A stretch of DNA of 64,000 nucleotides from Bactericera cockerelli (GCA_024516035.1 CM044959.1:9181665-9245664); one strand, 5' to 3'. Positions 10,431 to 22,252 are shown, numbered from the stretch's first letter. Numbers and translations are program-made. The notes: generated from the sequence alone by a model not told the origin.

Positions 10431-11950
10431 CCCGCTCTCTCTCTTTCTCTCTCATGTTGTTAGGTTTTCTCATCAAGAAACAATTTGTTTTATTTTGGCG
10501 GAAAGCCTGAAAGTGTATGTATGTACTCTGCCTCTGTTTACGTTTCTTCTTCTTTTTTTTTTTTCTTCTTCTTATTCTTCTACTTCTTTTTCTTCTTCTT
10601 CTTTTTCTCCTCCTCTCCACTTTTTATCTCTCCATTCTCCTTTTCTCTGAGTCCTCTGTCTCATCCTTCTCCACCTATTCTTCCTCTTCTTTTTTCTCGT
10701 CTTCAATGGCCCCTTTCTCTCTCTTTCTCCTCTTTTTGCTTCTCCTCCTCTTCTCTTTTGCCTCCTTTCTACTTTATTCTCTTTGATCTCCCCTCATCCT
10801 CTGTGTATCTTTGCTTTTTGTTTCCGGTCCTCTTTCTATCCTCCGCTCCTAATCTTCTTCTTTCTTCTTTCCTTTTTTGTTACTGTTTTTCTTTCGTATC
10901 CTTTTCATTTCCCCGATTTCCTCTTCCATTGCTAATCTTTCCTATGTTTCTCTTCTTTTTCCTTCTCCTCCTCTCCTCTTTCACCTTCCCTCCTCTTTTT
11001 TCTTCTGATCTCCTCTTTTCCTATTTATTTTTCCAATCTATCGCCTCCTCCTCTTTCTCTTCCTCCTTCTCATTCTCTTTCAGTCTCCCATAATATATCT
11101 CCTTTTAGTTTATCTTTCGGATAATTCTAATCTTTCACCTCCCTTCCACTTTTTATGTCTCCAATCTCCTCTTCCTCTGCTTTCCTTATTTCCTTATCCT
11201 TTCCTTTTTTCCTTCCTCTCCTCTTCCTATTCTCTGTGTATCTTTCTCATCTCCTCCTTCTCCTCTCCTCCGCATTTTTCCTTCTCCTCTCCTCCGCTTT
11301 TTATCAATCCAATCCTCTGTGTATCTTTCTTATCCTCCTCCTCTTCTTCTTCCTCTTTCTCATCCTTTTTCAATCCCTTTTATATTCCCTTTCTCTGTGT
11401 AATTGTTTATCTTTCTTATACTCTTTCTCTTTTTCCTTCCCTCCACTTTTTATCAACCAATCCTCTGTGTATCTTTCTTATGGTCTTCTTCTTCTTCTTC
11501 TTCTTCTTCTTCTTCTTCTTCTTCTTCTTCTTCTTCTTCTTCTTCTTCTTCTTCTTCTTCCTCCTTCTCTCCACTTCTGTTTGGCTTTCTTATACTCCTC
11601 CTCTTCTTCCTCTTTCTCATCCACTTTCAATTTCCTATAATCTACTCTTTCTCTGAAAATTTCTTCCTTATACTCTCCTTTTTCTCAATTTCTCCTCCCC
11701 TCCACTTTTTATCAATCCAATTCTCTCTGTATCTTTCTTATCCTCCTGTTCTTCTTCCTCTTTCGCATCCTTTTTCAATCTCCTATATCCACTCTTCCTC
11801 CAAGTATCTTTCTTATATTTGCCTCATTTTCTTTCAATCCCCCCAATCTTCTGATACTTTGTTTATCTTTCTCCTCCTCCTCCTCCTCCACTTTTTACCT
11901 CTCCAATCTCCTCCAACTCCATCATCATCTACTATTTTTCTCCACTCTTA
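10321..11950. repeat. Very long polypyrimidine tract with (CT)n and (TTC)n
   Basis: About 1.6 kb of C/T-rich plus strand. It includes a pure (CT)n run at about 10366-10424 and a pure (CTT)n run at about 11483-11560, with TTCC/TCTCC-type sequence elsewhere. The S/L/F-rich open frames are artefacts. Degenerate units containing CTTTTTATC.ATCCAATCC..TGTGTATCTTTCTTAT recur (for example 11300, 11450, 11710), so part of it is a decayed tandem array. Confidence 0.9.
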
Positions 11951-12063
11951 CTTACAATGATTGATTTTCAATTGGCACGCTACCGTCATCGATTCTCGTG
12001 CAAAATACAGGGTGTCGCATAGTTAGTAGTAGTAGTAAACTCTCTACTGAAATTTGTGCATAC

Positions 12064-12199
12064 TTAGGGCGGAATTAATAGACGTTTTTGAAATACCTCT
12101 GCGGCGCTAAGTCACGGATTGCGTACTGTGTAAGATAGGGAAAATCAACACTTACCAACGACTTATGTTATTAATGTTGTCTATTAATTCCGCCCTTAA
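12064..12199. mobile_element. Short TIR MITE, copy 1
   Basis: Terminal inverted repeats GGGCGGAATTAATAGAC at the left and GTCTATTAATTCCGCCC at the right, flanked by TTA on both sides. About 130 bp. Copy 2 follows 28 bp later in the same orientation. Confidence 0.8.
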
Positions 12200-12226
12200 T
12201 GCCTACTTGCATACTTAAAGCATACT

Positions 12227-12362
12227 TAGAGTGGAATTAATAGACGTTTTTGTAACACCTCTGTGGTGCTAAGTCACGGATTCCGTAATGTGTAAGATAG
12301 GGCAAATCGACGCTTCGCAATGTCTTGAGTTATAGAATTTGTCTATTAACTTCGACCTTAGA
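12227..12362. mobile_element. Short TIR MITE, copy 2
   Basis: Diverged copy of the preceding MITE: left end GAGTGGAATTAATAGAC, right end GTCTATTAACTTCGACC, flanked by TTA. The interior shares GCTAAGTCACGGATT and TGTGTAAGATAGGG with copy 1. Confidence 0.8.
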
Positions 12363-12624
12363 GTTATGAAAGCATACTTCAATCATAAAGTCTGTATTTT
12401 CCAGTTTTGCACTAACTTTTCTTATTAGCCACCTTGAGAAAAGTCAGTATAGAAGTGGAAACATCAGACTTTCATTAACTTTTTTACTTTATTAAACATA
12501 AAGAACATTATTCAGAACATCATCATTAGGATGGCAACCTAAAACGCTTGCAGCATTGCCTCGTTGAACTGCAGGGTTTATATGTTGCAGCAAATAATTT
12601 CATGATCTTGGGTCTCCATTTCAT

Positions 12625-12905
12625 TAACTTGGTTCTGGGGGCCCTTATGAATTATTGACCTCCTTGTATAAACTTGATGCAAATATCAAGTTTGGCAACC
12701 ATCGAACACCATGATGCTACTAAATGATCTTCTTCTTCTTTTAATCTATCTAATCCCGCTTAAGCAGGGTCGACGTTGCTCAACCTCATGGTTGAGGTTG
12801 ATTGGTTTTGGCACAATGATGAGGATTGAAATGATTGACGTAAATTAGAAAGTACGTGATTATTGCCTAAATCAATCTCTACTATTCAACCCATGATTTT
12901 GGACC
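12625..12905. repeat. Fragments of dispersed repeats J and K
   Basis: GGTTCTGGGGGCCCTT at about 12630 matches family J near 33.0 and 55.1 kb. AACCTCATGGTTGAGGTTGATTG at 12781-12803 is related to 51.25 kb on the other strand. No gene. Confidence 0.45.
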
Positions 12906-13004
12906 ACTTGGCAATAGTTCAATGTCTTAAAATGAGAGCCAATTTCAAAGATAGGAACAGACTGTCTCTTGAGTTGTACTGTAATAAAGCAAACTCTCTT
13001 TAAT

Positions 13005-13312
13005 TCCCGACCTCAGCAGCTTCATCGATAAGGCGACGGACTTCGCTGGTAGTCAAGTGGTTAACGCGCTAGTCTGGTAATCCAGGTAGCGTAGGGATCC
13101 GTTGGTTCGAATCCCACCCAGTGCATAAATTTTCCCTCATTAAATTGAGTTTGTGACCACATAATAATAAGACTCTGAGAGTTAGGTGGTAGAAAATGCT
13201 CTGAGCATTAACCTCGCCTGTCAGTTACCTTCCACTAAAGAGAGTTATTATTATTATATTTCAGTAGTTTTGATATCACGAAAATGATTACCACAAATAT
13301 GATAACTTGAAC
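13005..13312 (+). mobile_element. SINE family C inside a family B SINE
   Basis: Family B starts GACCTCAGCAGCTTCATCG and breaks after GGACTT at about 13043. A nearly full family C copy follows (A box region GGTAGTCAAGTGGTTAACGC, B box GGTTCGAATCCC, tail TTATTATTATTAT to about 13258). Family B's 3' end (GATATCACGAAAATGATTAC, then AAATATGATAACTT) resumes at about 13262. The middle of B is missing, so insertion was accompanied by a deletion or template switch. Confidence 0.8.
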
Positions 13313-13651
13313 TTTAATTTTTTTTAATGGTGTTACAAGTTTCTCATTATGGATGTGTAACTTTTGTTACTGAAATACCTTATATTTATGTGCTGCTTTC
13401 TTTATTTAGAACTATTGCATCCACGGGCTACATTTTCAAACATTACTAGACAAATCACACCCTGTATAAGTTGTACATTATGTATGCTTTATTTATGTAC
13501 ACGATATAAGAATTTCTATGTATGAGACATACAGATCTTGAAGACGTTTACATTAGGAGGCATCAATTTCCGTGTATATACGCATTTTATCAGGATTTTC
13601 TTTAAGAGAGAGGAGGGGGTGGGGTATTTGGGTTCATGTGTTGCCAATGTA

Positions 13652-13862
13652 GATATACAGGGTGGTCACCGAGTGGGGTGAGACTTTATAATCCCGCCAC
13701 TAGATTTAATCTGATTGGGGTACAAAATACTTCCATATTTTATTACTCTTTGAAATAGTCTCATTTTAAATGTATTAAAATGTTATGTCTGTATTAGAGA
13801 CTTAAAATATACAATAAAAGTAATATATTAAAAAATAAGAATAAAAACCACCCTGTATATTG
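13652..13862. mobile_element. 210-bp MITE with ATACAGGGTGGT ends
   Basis: Left end ATACAGGGTGGT and right end ACCACCCTGTAT form 12-bp inverted termini, with TAT/TA at the borders. The interior is AT-rich and noncoding. CAGGGTG-ended short elements are often mariner-related; that assignment is inference. Confidence 0.65.
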
Positions 13863-14940
13863 CGCAGTGTGTAATGGTGTTTTCAGTGATGTGTCAATAC
13901 GACTAAATATTTTTTATATTTTTGTAAATAGTAGAAAACTGGAAGAAAAAGATTTATATATACATAATATACATTTTTAAGAGACCCAACACCCAACGCA
14001 TGGACACTTCGGGTCTCTTCTACTGAAATTTGTCTAACAAAAAAAATTTAAAGCATTAAATTTTATCTATGCATAATTATGTATAATATTATTTTATTTT
14101 TTCAATTTATGTTTCAGTGCTTGTTTGTTATGTGTTTATAAAAAATAAATCATGAAAAAGTATTTAAAATAAATAAATATTTAATTACCTATGTAACAAA
14201 AAATGTGGGATTTTTAAACTCAAAGAAGGTTAAATGTGCTCAAAAGTGTGCCTTTCATACATTGCTTCCCACTCAGTACTCTCAGTAGATTGCACTGAAA
14301 CACGCAGTAGCTTCAATGCCTTAAATATGCACCACCAATTCCTCCCCACTACAATACAGACTTATACATTATGTACTTAGCCTTTGCAATCCATAACCCC
14401 CGACCGTCCCTAAACAGGCTGAGTGACTTTTGTGCCTACTAAAGTTTTTATTAATGTAAAAAGGTTTTAAAAGGTTGCGAGAAATAGTCTTCGATCTTTA
14501 TTTCCACTTGTATATATTTCTCTTCTATATATCTCTATTTCCATTTCCATTTTCTGTCTCACTCTCTCTTAATCTCTTCTTTTCAGTAATTCAGTGTTTC
14601 CTATCAATATAGGTATACAGTGTCAACCTTTTTTATCTCTCTCTCTCTCTTGCGTTTAGCTCTCTATTCCCTATTCCTGTCTACCTCTTTTCGTCTTTCT
14701 CTTTTCTCTCGACGAACCAACGATGGAAGGCGCCAAAAAGTATGTTATACATTGTATGAATAGTGTGATATTAAAATGTAGGAGAAAAGGTAAGTCTTAT
14801 GCACTCTCTCGTATAAATAACGTAGGGACACTGAATTATTATCACATCCTGACCCCAAAGGTCGACTTGACCATAAAATTGTTAGGGTTGTTGAGAGTGT
14901 CAGAAAAAGCCAAAAGAGAGGACTATAAGTAAAAATTTAA
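13863..14940. other. AT-rich, no supported gene
   Basis: No repeat or gene is recognised with confidence. A 69-codon frame starts at ATG 14723 (MEGAKK, then a donor-like AAAAAGTATGT at 14736-14746) and could be a first exon, but nothing supports its product. Confidence 0.4.
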
Positions 14941-14994
14941 GCACACTTACCGTTGAAAAATATGTGTGAGACTGTGAGTCCATCCCTTTAGTAA

Positions 14995-15501
14995 ACAAAA
15001 AGCAGAGAGAGAGAAATGTACGAGAAAGAGATTTAAAAAGAGAGAACGAGATGTAGAGAGAGAGAAAAGAGAAAATAAAGAGAAAGAGATGTATCGAGAG
15101 ACGATAAAATATAAAGAGAGAGAGAAATAGATGTAAAGAGAGACGAAAAAAGGAGGAGAAAAAAATGTGGATAAAAAGAGAAGGAGAGAGAGAGAGAGCG
15201 AGAAAAACGAGATATAGAGAGAGGGAAAAGAGAAAACATATAGAGAAAAAGAGATGTAGCTCGTAGGGCAAAAGAGTAAAGAAATAGAAAGAGAGAAATA
15301 GATGTAAAAAGAAACAGAGAAAAAAAGAAAGAAAGATGTAAAGTTAGAGATCTTTATCTAGAAAGGGAAAAGAGATAGGATGATAAATAGAGAAGTTGAG
15401 ACAGAGAAAAAGAAATTAATAATAAAGAAAGAAAGAGACATGGTGAGAGGAAGAGAGAGAAAAAGAGAGAGAGGGAGTGAGAAATACGTGTGTGGGAGAG
15501 A

Positions 15502-15532
<31 letters not shown>

Positions 15533-15590
15533 AGTGAGATATGAGTGTGTGTGTGTGAGAGAGAGAGAGAGATAGTGTCCAAAAATGTGG
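14995..15590. repeat. GA-rich tract with G9 and GT runs
   Basis: AGAGAGAAA-type purines throughout, with a G9 run (about 15524-15532) and a (GT)6 run at about 15545. Minus frames full of S/L/F are artefacts. Confidence 0.85.
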
Positions 15591-15599
15591 GGAACACAC

Positions 15600-16650
15600 T
15601 CACAACACAATGAAATATTTTGAAATAAAGGACCTCATAGTGGAGAAAATTTCGAGAGCCCTAGATGACATAAATATAAACAAAGGAGATCTGTTCAAGA
15701 CATACATAAGTATGTCATAGACTTTAAAAGACCATTTGACATACTCTGTCCAAGACCTGTGCCTCATTTCGAGTTTGAGCTAAAGGAGAATGTTACACAG
15801 CATTGAAATGTTGCAAATGACCAGACGAAGTATGCCATCCACGTCAATAATAAGTCATGTGAGGTTAGTAGTTGAAGGGTGACCAATGTGATCATCTATA
15901 TTTTAACCATTGTGATGCTGACTAACTGACTCTTCCTATTGTAATTTACTGGCCCCATCTATGTTGAGTGTAAGTGGTGTGAGTGCCCAATTTGTGTGTG
16001 AGTGCCGAGTGAATGGAGAGTAAGACCTCTCGGTAGAATTTTAGATATTAGTAAAGAGTGATGAAAATAAATACTATTGATGCCTACCACGGATACATTT
16101 TTGTCAGAAAAAGCATTCAGCAGTCGAATTTTTATATGAACTATTCAGAACAAGTTTTTTTATACAATTAAAACTAAACCAAGAGTATATTTTTTTTCAT
16201 TTATTTTTTACAAGATAACAAATACAAAGGTATTTTTCTTAAACTAAAGCTTCTAAGAATAAACAGAACCTGACCAAGGGTGGTGATAATGTCATTCTCT
16301 TTCATTTGAAACATTTATATATTCCATCTTTCTTTATAATAAAAATGTCTGGTTAGGCGACATTAAACATAGAACAGGAAACAGGATAGATACCATCACT
16401 CCTCCAGCTGTAGAAAGCTGGCTACAGCAAAAATAACATTTATAAAAATGTGGTATAGAAAATACCAATTACAATTTTTTATCAAGAATTTGTAACTCAT
16501 AATAATACAAAGAATAAAAAGAAAGAGCATTGTGATGATTTTCATACCTCTCTACTTTTTCTTCCCCAAAAATTGACCATCAGAGAGCGCGGCATGTCCT
16601 TCCCCAAGGTCCCATAACACACACCCTCCCCTAACTTTGCTACAAGTAAG
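15600..16650. other. Unassigned AT-rich sequence
   Basis: No coding signal. The segment 16190-16265 (TTTATTTTTTACAAGATAAC and following) is related to 59190-59250 and looks like the 3' end of a dispersed retroposon. Confidence 0.4.
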
Positions 16651-17530
16651 AGATAGAGAGGGTGAGATATTATGCTATAAGTCAGAGAGAGAAAGAGAGA
16701 TACCTATTATGCTACAAGTCAAAGGGAAAGAGAGAGAGGGAGTGAAATTATGCTGAGCGTCAGAGGAAGAGGGGAAAGATTGCTAATTTCCATTTTACCC
16801 CAGAAAAAAAAGAGAAATAAAAAGTTTTCTGGTTTAGCAATTTATCAAAACTCTTTCTCACTTATTCTCTCTACCCCATTTTTCCCTCTTCCTCATTTCC
16901 CCTACTCTCCTTTTCATATCTTCCATTCTCCCATCTCCCGTTCCTCTCCCTTTCACTCATTTCCCCTCCTTCATTCTTCTCTTTTCTACCTCATTATATT
17001 CCATTCTCCCCTCTGCACATTTTTCCCTCATTTCCCCTCCTTCCGCCTTCTACTTCCCTCTTTATACGTTTCATTCTCCTCTCTCTCTCTCTCTCTGTTT
17101 CAACTTCTGGTTCATTATCTTCCATTCTTCCCTGTCCCCGTTTCTCTCTCTTCTTCATTTCTCCTCCTTTCTTCCTTATTTATTCCATTTCCCACATCAT
17201 TCTCTCTCTTCTTCATTTCCCATTCTCCCCTTTTCATATCTTCCACTATCCCCTGTCCCCATTTCTTCCTCCCCTCATTTCCCCTTTTTCTCCTCTCTGC
17301 TTCATTTTATTCTAATCTCCCCTCTCCCCTTTTCTCTCTCTCTCTCTCTTCACCCTCATGTCCCCCACTTCATTCTTCATATCTTTCATTCTCCCCTCTC
17401 CTTTCCTTTTTCATTTCTCCTCCTTCCTTCTTCTCCTCTCTTCTTCATATCTTCCATTCTCTCCTCTCCCCGTTTCTTCCTCTTCTCCTTACATCTTCAA
17501 TTCTCCCCTCTTCCCTTTTGCTCCACTTCA
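16640..17530. repeat. GA-rich then long polypyrimidine tract
   Basis: GA-rich to about 16750, then about 680 bp of TTCTCCCC/CTTCATTT-type pyrimidines (16850-17530) in decayed tandem units around CATCTTCCATTCTCCCCT. The 302-codon plus frame is low-complexity S/L/F/P and not a convincing protein. Confidence 0.85.
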
Positions 17531-17810
17531 GATTGATAGAGTTGCATTCTATATGTATATTTCTCTATTATCCTATTCATCAAAAAGTTTGGTTGGCACT
17601 CGTTGGAAAGCATTGTGTTTGGGAGATATCAGCAAACATGATGACGCGTCATTTTTGATCTAATTGCTAGGGAAATATTTGACAAAAATTGGATTTTTTT
17701 GTGTGAATAAGATAATGTTTTTCTCTCATATGTGTAGGTAAACCACATACTAATCTTTAATATTGAATCCTTAATTTAAATCCCTTCCTTAATATTGAAT
17801 CGCACACCGA

Positions 17811-17998
17811 CCTCAGTAGCTCGAACAATAAATTATATGTCAATACCATTTGTCAAAAATAAAAAATAAATAAAGCAGCGGACTTGTAATCCGGAGGTCG
17901 ATGGTTTGAAGTCTCGAGTTGAGGAAAAATTTAGTAAAGCCACTTTGAGTAGTTGTGATATCACGATTGTAATTAACACAAATAAAATAACTTTTACG
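17811..17998 (+). mobile_element. SINE family B copy interrupted by an AT-rich insert
   Basis: Head ACCGACCTCAGTAGCTCG, then about 45 bp of foreign AT-rich sequence (about 17830-17874), then GCGGACTTGTAATCCGGAGG and the family 3' end GATATCACGATTGTAATTAA. Confidence 0.7.
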
Positions 17999-18429
17999 AT
18001 ACTGAATCCCAATGAAAAGAAAGACAAACACTTTTTTTGGTTCTTTTTGATTGTGAAAAACTTGGATTTATCAAGTTGACAAAGTGCTGATTCGAAAAAG
18101 TCGTCAGTTCAGTATGTCTATTAAGCACGAATTTCAGCAATTTAGAATAGCAATTCAGAAACTTCTTGAAAAAAAAATAATAAAAAATATAACAGGAATT
18201 TTCAAAACAGAACAGGAATTTCCAGCGTAGAATTATATAAAGGGAAACTTTCGTCTAGAAGAAACTTTTTGTCAGTCCCAAAATGGCTTTCCAGGGATTA
18301 AGAAACCTCTGTGCATATTTCTCTTTTACTAGTTGTTTTTTTTTAGTTTTTAGCATATTTGACTGGCAAGAAATTCTGACATATTTTCTCATACTTGCGA
18401 GATAAAAATATCATGCATGTATGGTGAAG

Positions 18430-18660
18430 GAAGCCAACCTCCTTGGCGAAATGGTTGCTTGTTCGACCCCCGGTTGGGCAGACTTTTCGAAAAAAATCTG
18501 TTCCCTTCTTGTAACACGCAAATCTCAGAAACCACTAAACGGATTTTTACGAAATTCTGTGCATATAAATTTAAATCAACTTTTTCATCAACTTCAGACT
18601 AGCGTTCTTGGTGATAGAGACCATGCGCCTGACCACTAACTATTTATTTATAAGCTTATA
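18430..18660 (+). mobile_element. Chimera of SINE I head and family F body
   Basis: CCAACCTCCTTGGCGAAATG with GGGCAGACTTTTC matches the SINE I head (51.0 kb). It runs into TTGTAACACGCAAATCTCAG and CATGCGCCTGACCACTAACT, which belong to family F (48.7 kb). Confidence 0.6.
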
Positions 18661-19154
18661 TCTCGCTTATATAAGTTTAAAAAAGAAATATCTTTAGATA
18701 GATAAATGTAAGATGCACGTACTTTGGAAGCAATAAGAATCTTGGGGACCTCAAAATATAAACATTATTTTAATAAAATGGTTTTATTTTTATTTTTAGA
18801 ACTTGAGCTGGAAAAAATAATAATGAATTTAGAAGACAGTTTAGAGTAAGAAGGAGTGCTCTACTAGTGGTAAAAAAGATAAACAATGAAATTGAATTAA
18901 TGAATTATTTATTTTAATGAGAAATGAATATTTATCACTGTGCAATTATTTTATTCCTCTCCCATTTATCTCTCGGTTTATTTTTTATTTAAACAATTGT
19001 TATAATCATCATTTCCTCGTACTTTGTCACTGGATGGAATGAGGCATGACCAAGACCATGTCTTTCCACTGGTTTCGCGCTTTACTCTTTCAATTCATCA
19101 GAGGGTCGATTCTGTAGAGTTTTTTCTTTTTTACAATGCTGAATATTAAACCGG

Positions 19155-19368
19155 GAATATGATGATTGGGTAGGACATTAGATTTCGTTATTGCCACAGG
19201 CAATAACCCCGCCCTTTAGGTAGGACATTAGCTTCATTCTCTTTTTTGTTCTTGTTTCTTTGTTCAATCTACTTATTTATTTTTTATAATTTCATTGTAT
19301 TTTACTGTATATACTTTTGTGTTACCTAATAAAGCATATTATAATAATAATAATAATGACAAATTTCT
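19155..19368 (-). repeat. Repeat K, 3' part of a retroposon
   Basis: TTGCCACAGGCAATAACCCC, CTTTAGGTAGGACATTAGC, then T-rich sequence, TACCTAATAAAGCAT and (AAT)n. The AATAAA and tail read on plus, so the element 3' end points right. Same organisation as 44.86-45.04 kb. Confidence 0.55.
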
Positions 19369-19588
19369 TACAGTTACTGACATGAAAAAATATAAACGTA
19401 TTGCGGGCCAGGCCTGTGGCGTACGGTGACCTTATCGAGGCATAGCCGAATGGTAATAAAATTAATATTTTTAATTTTCCACAATAATGCAATCAAAGCC
19501 TCTCGAATGCTACAGTGCTCGAATGCTACAGTGCATTAGTTTGATTAATAGTCTTTCAAAAAAAATATGGATATTTTTTTATTTTTTT

Positions 19589-19680
19589 AAATGATGAGTG
19601 TTTCACAGCCTTTTTTATTTCGTACCCATGAAACAGGAGCTACTGTAGACGCTTGTGGTCTGTGTTGCAGCCTGTTACCT
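19589..19680 (-). mobile_element. SINE family G, 3' fragment
   Basis: GATGAGTGTTTCACAGCC and GCTACTGTAGACGCTTGTGG match the 3' half of family G on the minus strand. The tRNA head is absent. Confidence 0.7.
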
Positions 19681-19781
19681 CTCTGGATTGCTAGAGACAA
19701 TCTTTGTGTGAGAAAAATACTCGCTCTTATATCTCCTGTCACTCGGGCTATTTCAATGTTATGAATAAGTTTATTTTTATA

Positions 19782-19915
19782 TTTGTGTTGATCACAAAAG
19801 AAATATCACCACTATACTCAAACTCGCTTTTATCAAATTTCAAACTGAACTTGGGACTTGAACCACCGACCTCTAGATTACAATTCCGCCGCCTTATCGA
19901 TCACGCTACTGAGGA
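19782..19915 (-). mobile_element. SINE family B copy
   Basis: Reverse complement of the family: CACTATACTCAAACTCGC, GGGACTTGAACCACCGACCT (B box) and GCCGCCTTATCGATCACGCT (A-box region). Confidence 0.75.
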
Positions 19916-19978
19916 ACCAACTCAGAATAACAAAAAGTAAACACAAAATTACAGGTAACGAGAGGTAGAATGCCATAA

Positions 19979-20132
19979 GAACCTTTCCTTTGGCCCGAGT
20001 AAGGATACCAAAGAGAGGAATTTTCCGGTGGCTCTCATTAAAAACAAAACTGAAATCCAGCGCAATTTGTATACAAAGAGGACCGCAAATTTCCCTTCTT
20101 TGGTATCCTTACTCGGCGCCAAAGGGGAGGTT
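19979..20132. mobile_element. 150-bp MITE with ~35-bp inverted ends
   Basis: The left end contains GAGTAAGGATACCAAAG and the right end CTTTGGTATCCTTACTC, both extending outward through GCCAAAGG-like sequence to GGTTC/GAACC. The interior is about 80 bp and noncoding. Confidence 0.75.
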
Positions 20133-20339
20133 CATTTAACATCTTACGTCCTGTTACCTGTTCATGTCATTACCTGTACTATACATTACCTGTACTGAGA
20201 TAGCTAAATAATTTATAAGCATTAATAATTACACCGAAAAAGTAAGGCGTAACTGCTTGTTTGTTATCACTGAACACCCAAATATATTCCTAGCTTGTCT
20301 TCATATATCATAATTATCTATGTCCTTACGTCGGGATGA

Positions 20340-20720
20340 TATTATAACCTCAAAAGTCACACTGTCCAAAAAAGGACACTGAGAGAGCTCACTTTATCAT
20401 CCAAAAGTCGAGACTCCACCCGTCCTCAGAGATAACACCAGTCAGACTTAATCATGGCACAATTATAGCAGGAATGGCGCAATTTTGTCGGAGATAGCAG
20501 AATTATGTGAATGGTAACTTCTATCTCTCCTGACAAAGCACAATAATGAAGGCAGACATTTTGACACGTTAGGAAATGGGCGGGGTGGGTTGAGTTATGT
20601 GAAGGTGACACACACATGGGGGTGTGTGGAGGTGACACACACATGTGGGTATATTATATAGAGGTGTCCAACAAATAGCGGTATGTTATATGGAGGTGTC
20701 CAACACACATTTCCTATTAC
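20340..20720. other. Unassigned, short GACACACACATG repeats
   Basis: At about 20585-20710 short degenerate direct repeats occur (GGTGACACACACATG twice, GGAGGTGTCCAACA twice). No gene is seen in 20130-21340. Confidence 0.45.
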
Positions 20721-21342
20721 TCACAATGGCTTTCTAAGTCTTAGCAGGGCCCGGAATAGGTCAAATCGTAAAAAAAACAAATATTTCAATAAATAGCGAG
20801 AGCCGCTTATCAAGGTTTACAACTTTGAACATAAAATACCTCGTTCTTTTAACTGAGTGGGTACTTACCTATACTTACCTTGAGAAATTTTGTCCATCAG
20901 ATCCGAACAAAAAGACTTTAAAAGCACTGAAACTTCAAAGAGAATAAAACAGACTTGTTTGCACACGGGGGGATGACTGAAAAACCATTTTATTGCATTA
21001 GGTCTAAGTGGTATTTGCTTTCAAACCATCAAGTAGCCACGTTTTAAGCAGCACTTTTCGACGGCATGCATCAGGGTTTGTAAATATGAGTACTGAAATA
21101 AGAAGAATCTATAGAATCACAAACATAGCCTTGTACAACATGGTTGGGATGGAGGGTGAAATGGACGTATGGGAAAAGAACTTTTTATATGTACACTTGT
21201 ACATAAACGCAGGTACATTAACCAGGGGTGGAATTATGGACAAATGATGGGAAAATAAAGTACGTACTCGTACCTACTTTTATGTATGTAAGGACAACCG
21301 AATGGTAAAAACACAATAAAAACTTTATTATTAATATTATAT

Positions 21343-21420
21343 TATGATACACAAGAAATTGGTAAAAAAAAGTCCTATAATTCTGCGCTACCTACTAAAA
21401 TTGTGATATAAAAGTTCATT
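21343..21420 (+). mobile_element. SINE family H 3' fragment
   Basis: AAAAGTCCTATAATTCTGCGC, then CCTACTAAAATTGTGATAT, matches the 3' end of the 53.2-kb family H copy. Confidence 0.5.
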
Positions 21421-21427
21421 ACTTCGT

Positions 21428-21586
21428 GATATACTCGCTTTAGTAAAAAGCTTAATCGATAAGACGTGGGATTTGTAACCTAGAGTTTGGTGGTTCCAGT
21501 CTCGCTTTCAGCGTGGATTTAGTAAAGCGAGTTTGAGTAGTTGTGATGATATCACGAAAGTGATTAACACATATATGATAACTTTT
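21428..21586 (+). mobile_element. SINE family B copy, diverged head
   Basis: AATCGATAAGACGTGGGATTT, TTTCAGCGTGGATTTAGTAA and GATATCACGAAAGTGATTAA match family B. The first bases are lost. It abuts the family E element. Confidence 0.7.
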
Positions 21587-22252
21587 TTACTTTCCTTATC
21601 CTATAATAAGGAAAGTATTGTATTCGTCGAAAATTTGACCTACCCAGCTTTTTACATTTCTGGACGAATCATAGCCTCAAGATACCAAAAAAGTGGTTTT
21701 CAGCCATTGGTCCGTGCGTCTGTCTGTGTGTCTGTGTGTCTGTGTGTCTGTGTGTGTGTGTGTGAACAGGATATCTCAAGAACGGTAAGAGCTAGAGACT
21801 TGAAATTTGGTATGCAAATCAATTTTATACACTAAACGAACCACGAAACTTTTGGTTGAAATCGGCCGCAAGATGCGGCCGCAGAGCCGCAAATATTGGC
21901 CGCAACCGCCGCTTCTTTGAATTGGTTAAAGATACAAAAAAAGTTAGAGAACAACATTTTCTCGGATTAAAAAAATAATAGGGGTTTACTCTGATCATTT
22001 TTTTGATATCTTGTACTTTTTGGAACCCGGCCCCAATTTACCGGTATTTTGGGGGGACCCGCTTGGACTAACTTTTTTATTATTCACCCTAGATGGGCGT
22101 TGCGACATATCAAATCCAATGATTTTGAGGTGCTGATTACGAATTTGGCACTGATTTTTAACTATCTGTTACCGTTGAGTCACCAGTGGCGGATTTCGAC
22201 TTCTTTTTGGGGGATAAGGAAAGTCGTGTGATGTTTACACCAGATTTTTTCA
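21587..22252 (+). mobile_element. Family E (Helentron/DINE-like) full copy
   Basis: Starts with a hairpin (ACTTTCCTTATC / ATAAGGAAAGT) followed by ATTGTATTCG. A central (TGTG/GTCT)n microsatellite lies at 21719-21764, then GATATCTCAAGAACGGTAAG, a CpG-rich CGGCCGCA cluster, and the end AAGGAAAGTCGTGTGATG. About 665 bp, near-identical in plan to the 58.04-kb copy. The open frames are not conserved proteins. Helentron relation is inference from the hairpin plus GTCY-microsatellite plan. Confidence 0.75.

Noticed and set aside
10485..11960. Serine/leucine/phenylalanine-rich frames up to 202 codons
   Set aside because: Direct translation of a polypyrimidine tract; similar artefacts at 871-1448, 15.0-15.6, 16.75-17.66, 25.4-26.4 and 54.1-54.5 kb.
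14723..14932. Possible first exon starting MEGAKK with donor-like GTATGT
   Set aside because: The ATG context is acceptable but the exon would be tiny, upstream sequence is plain CT-rich and no homology is visible.
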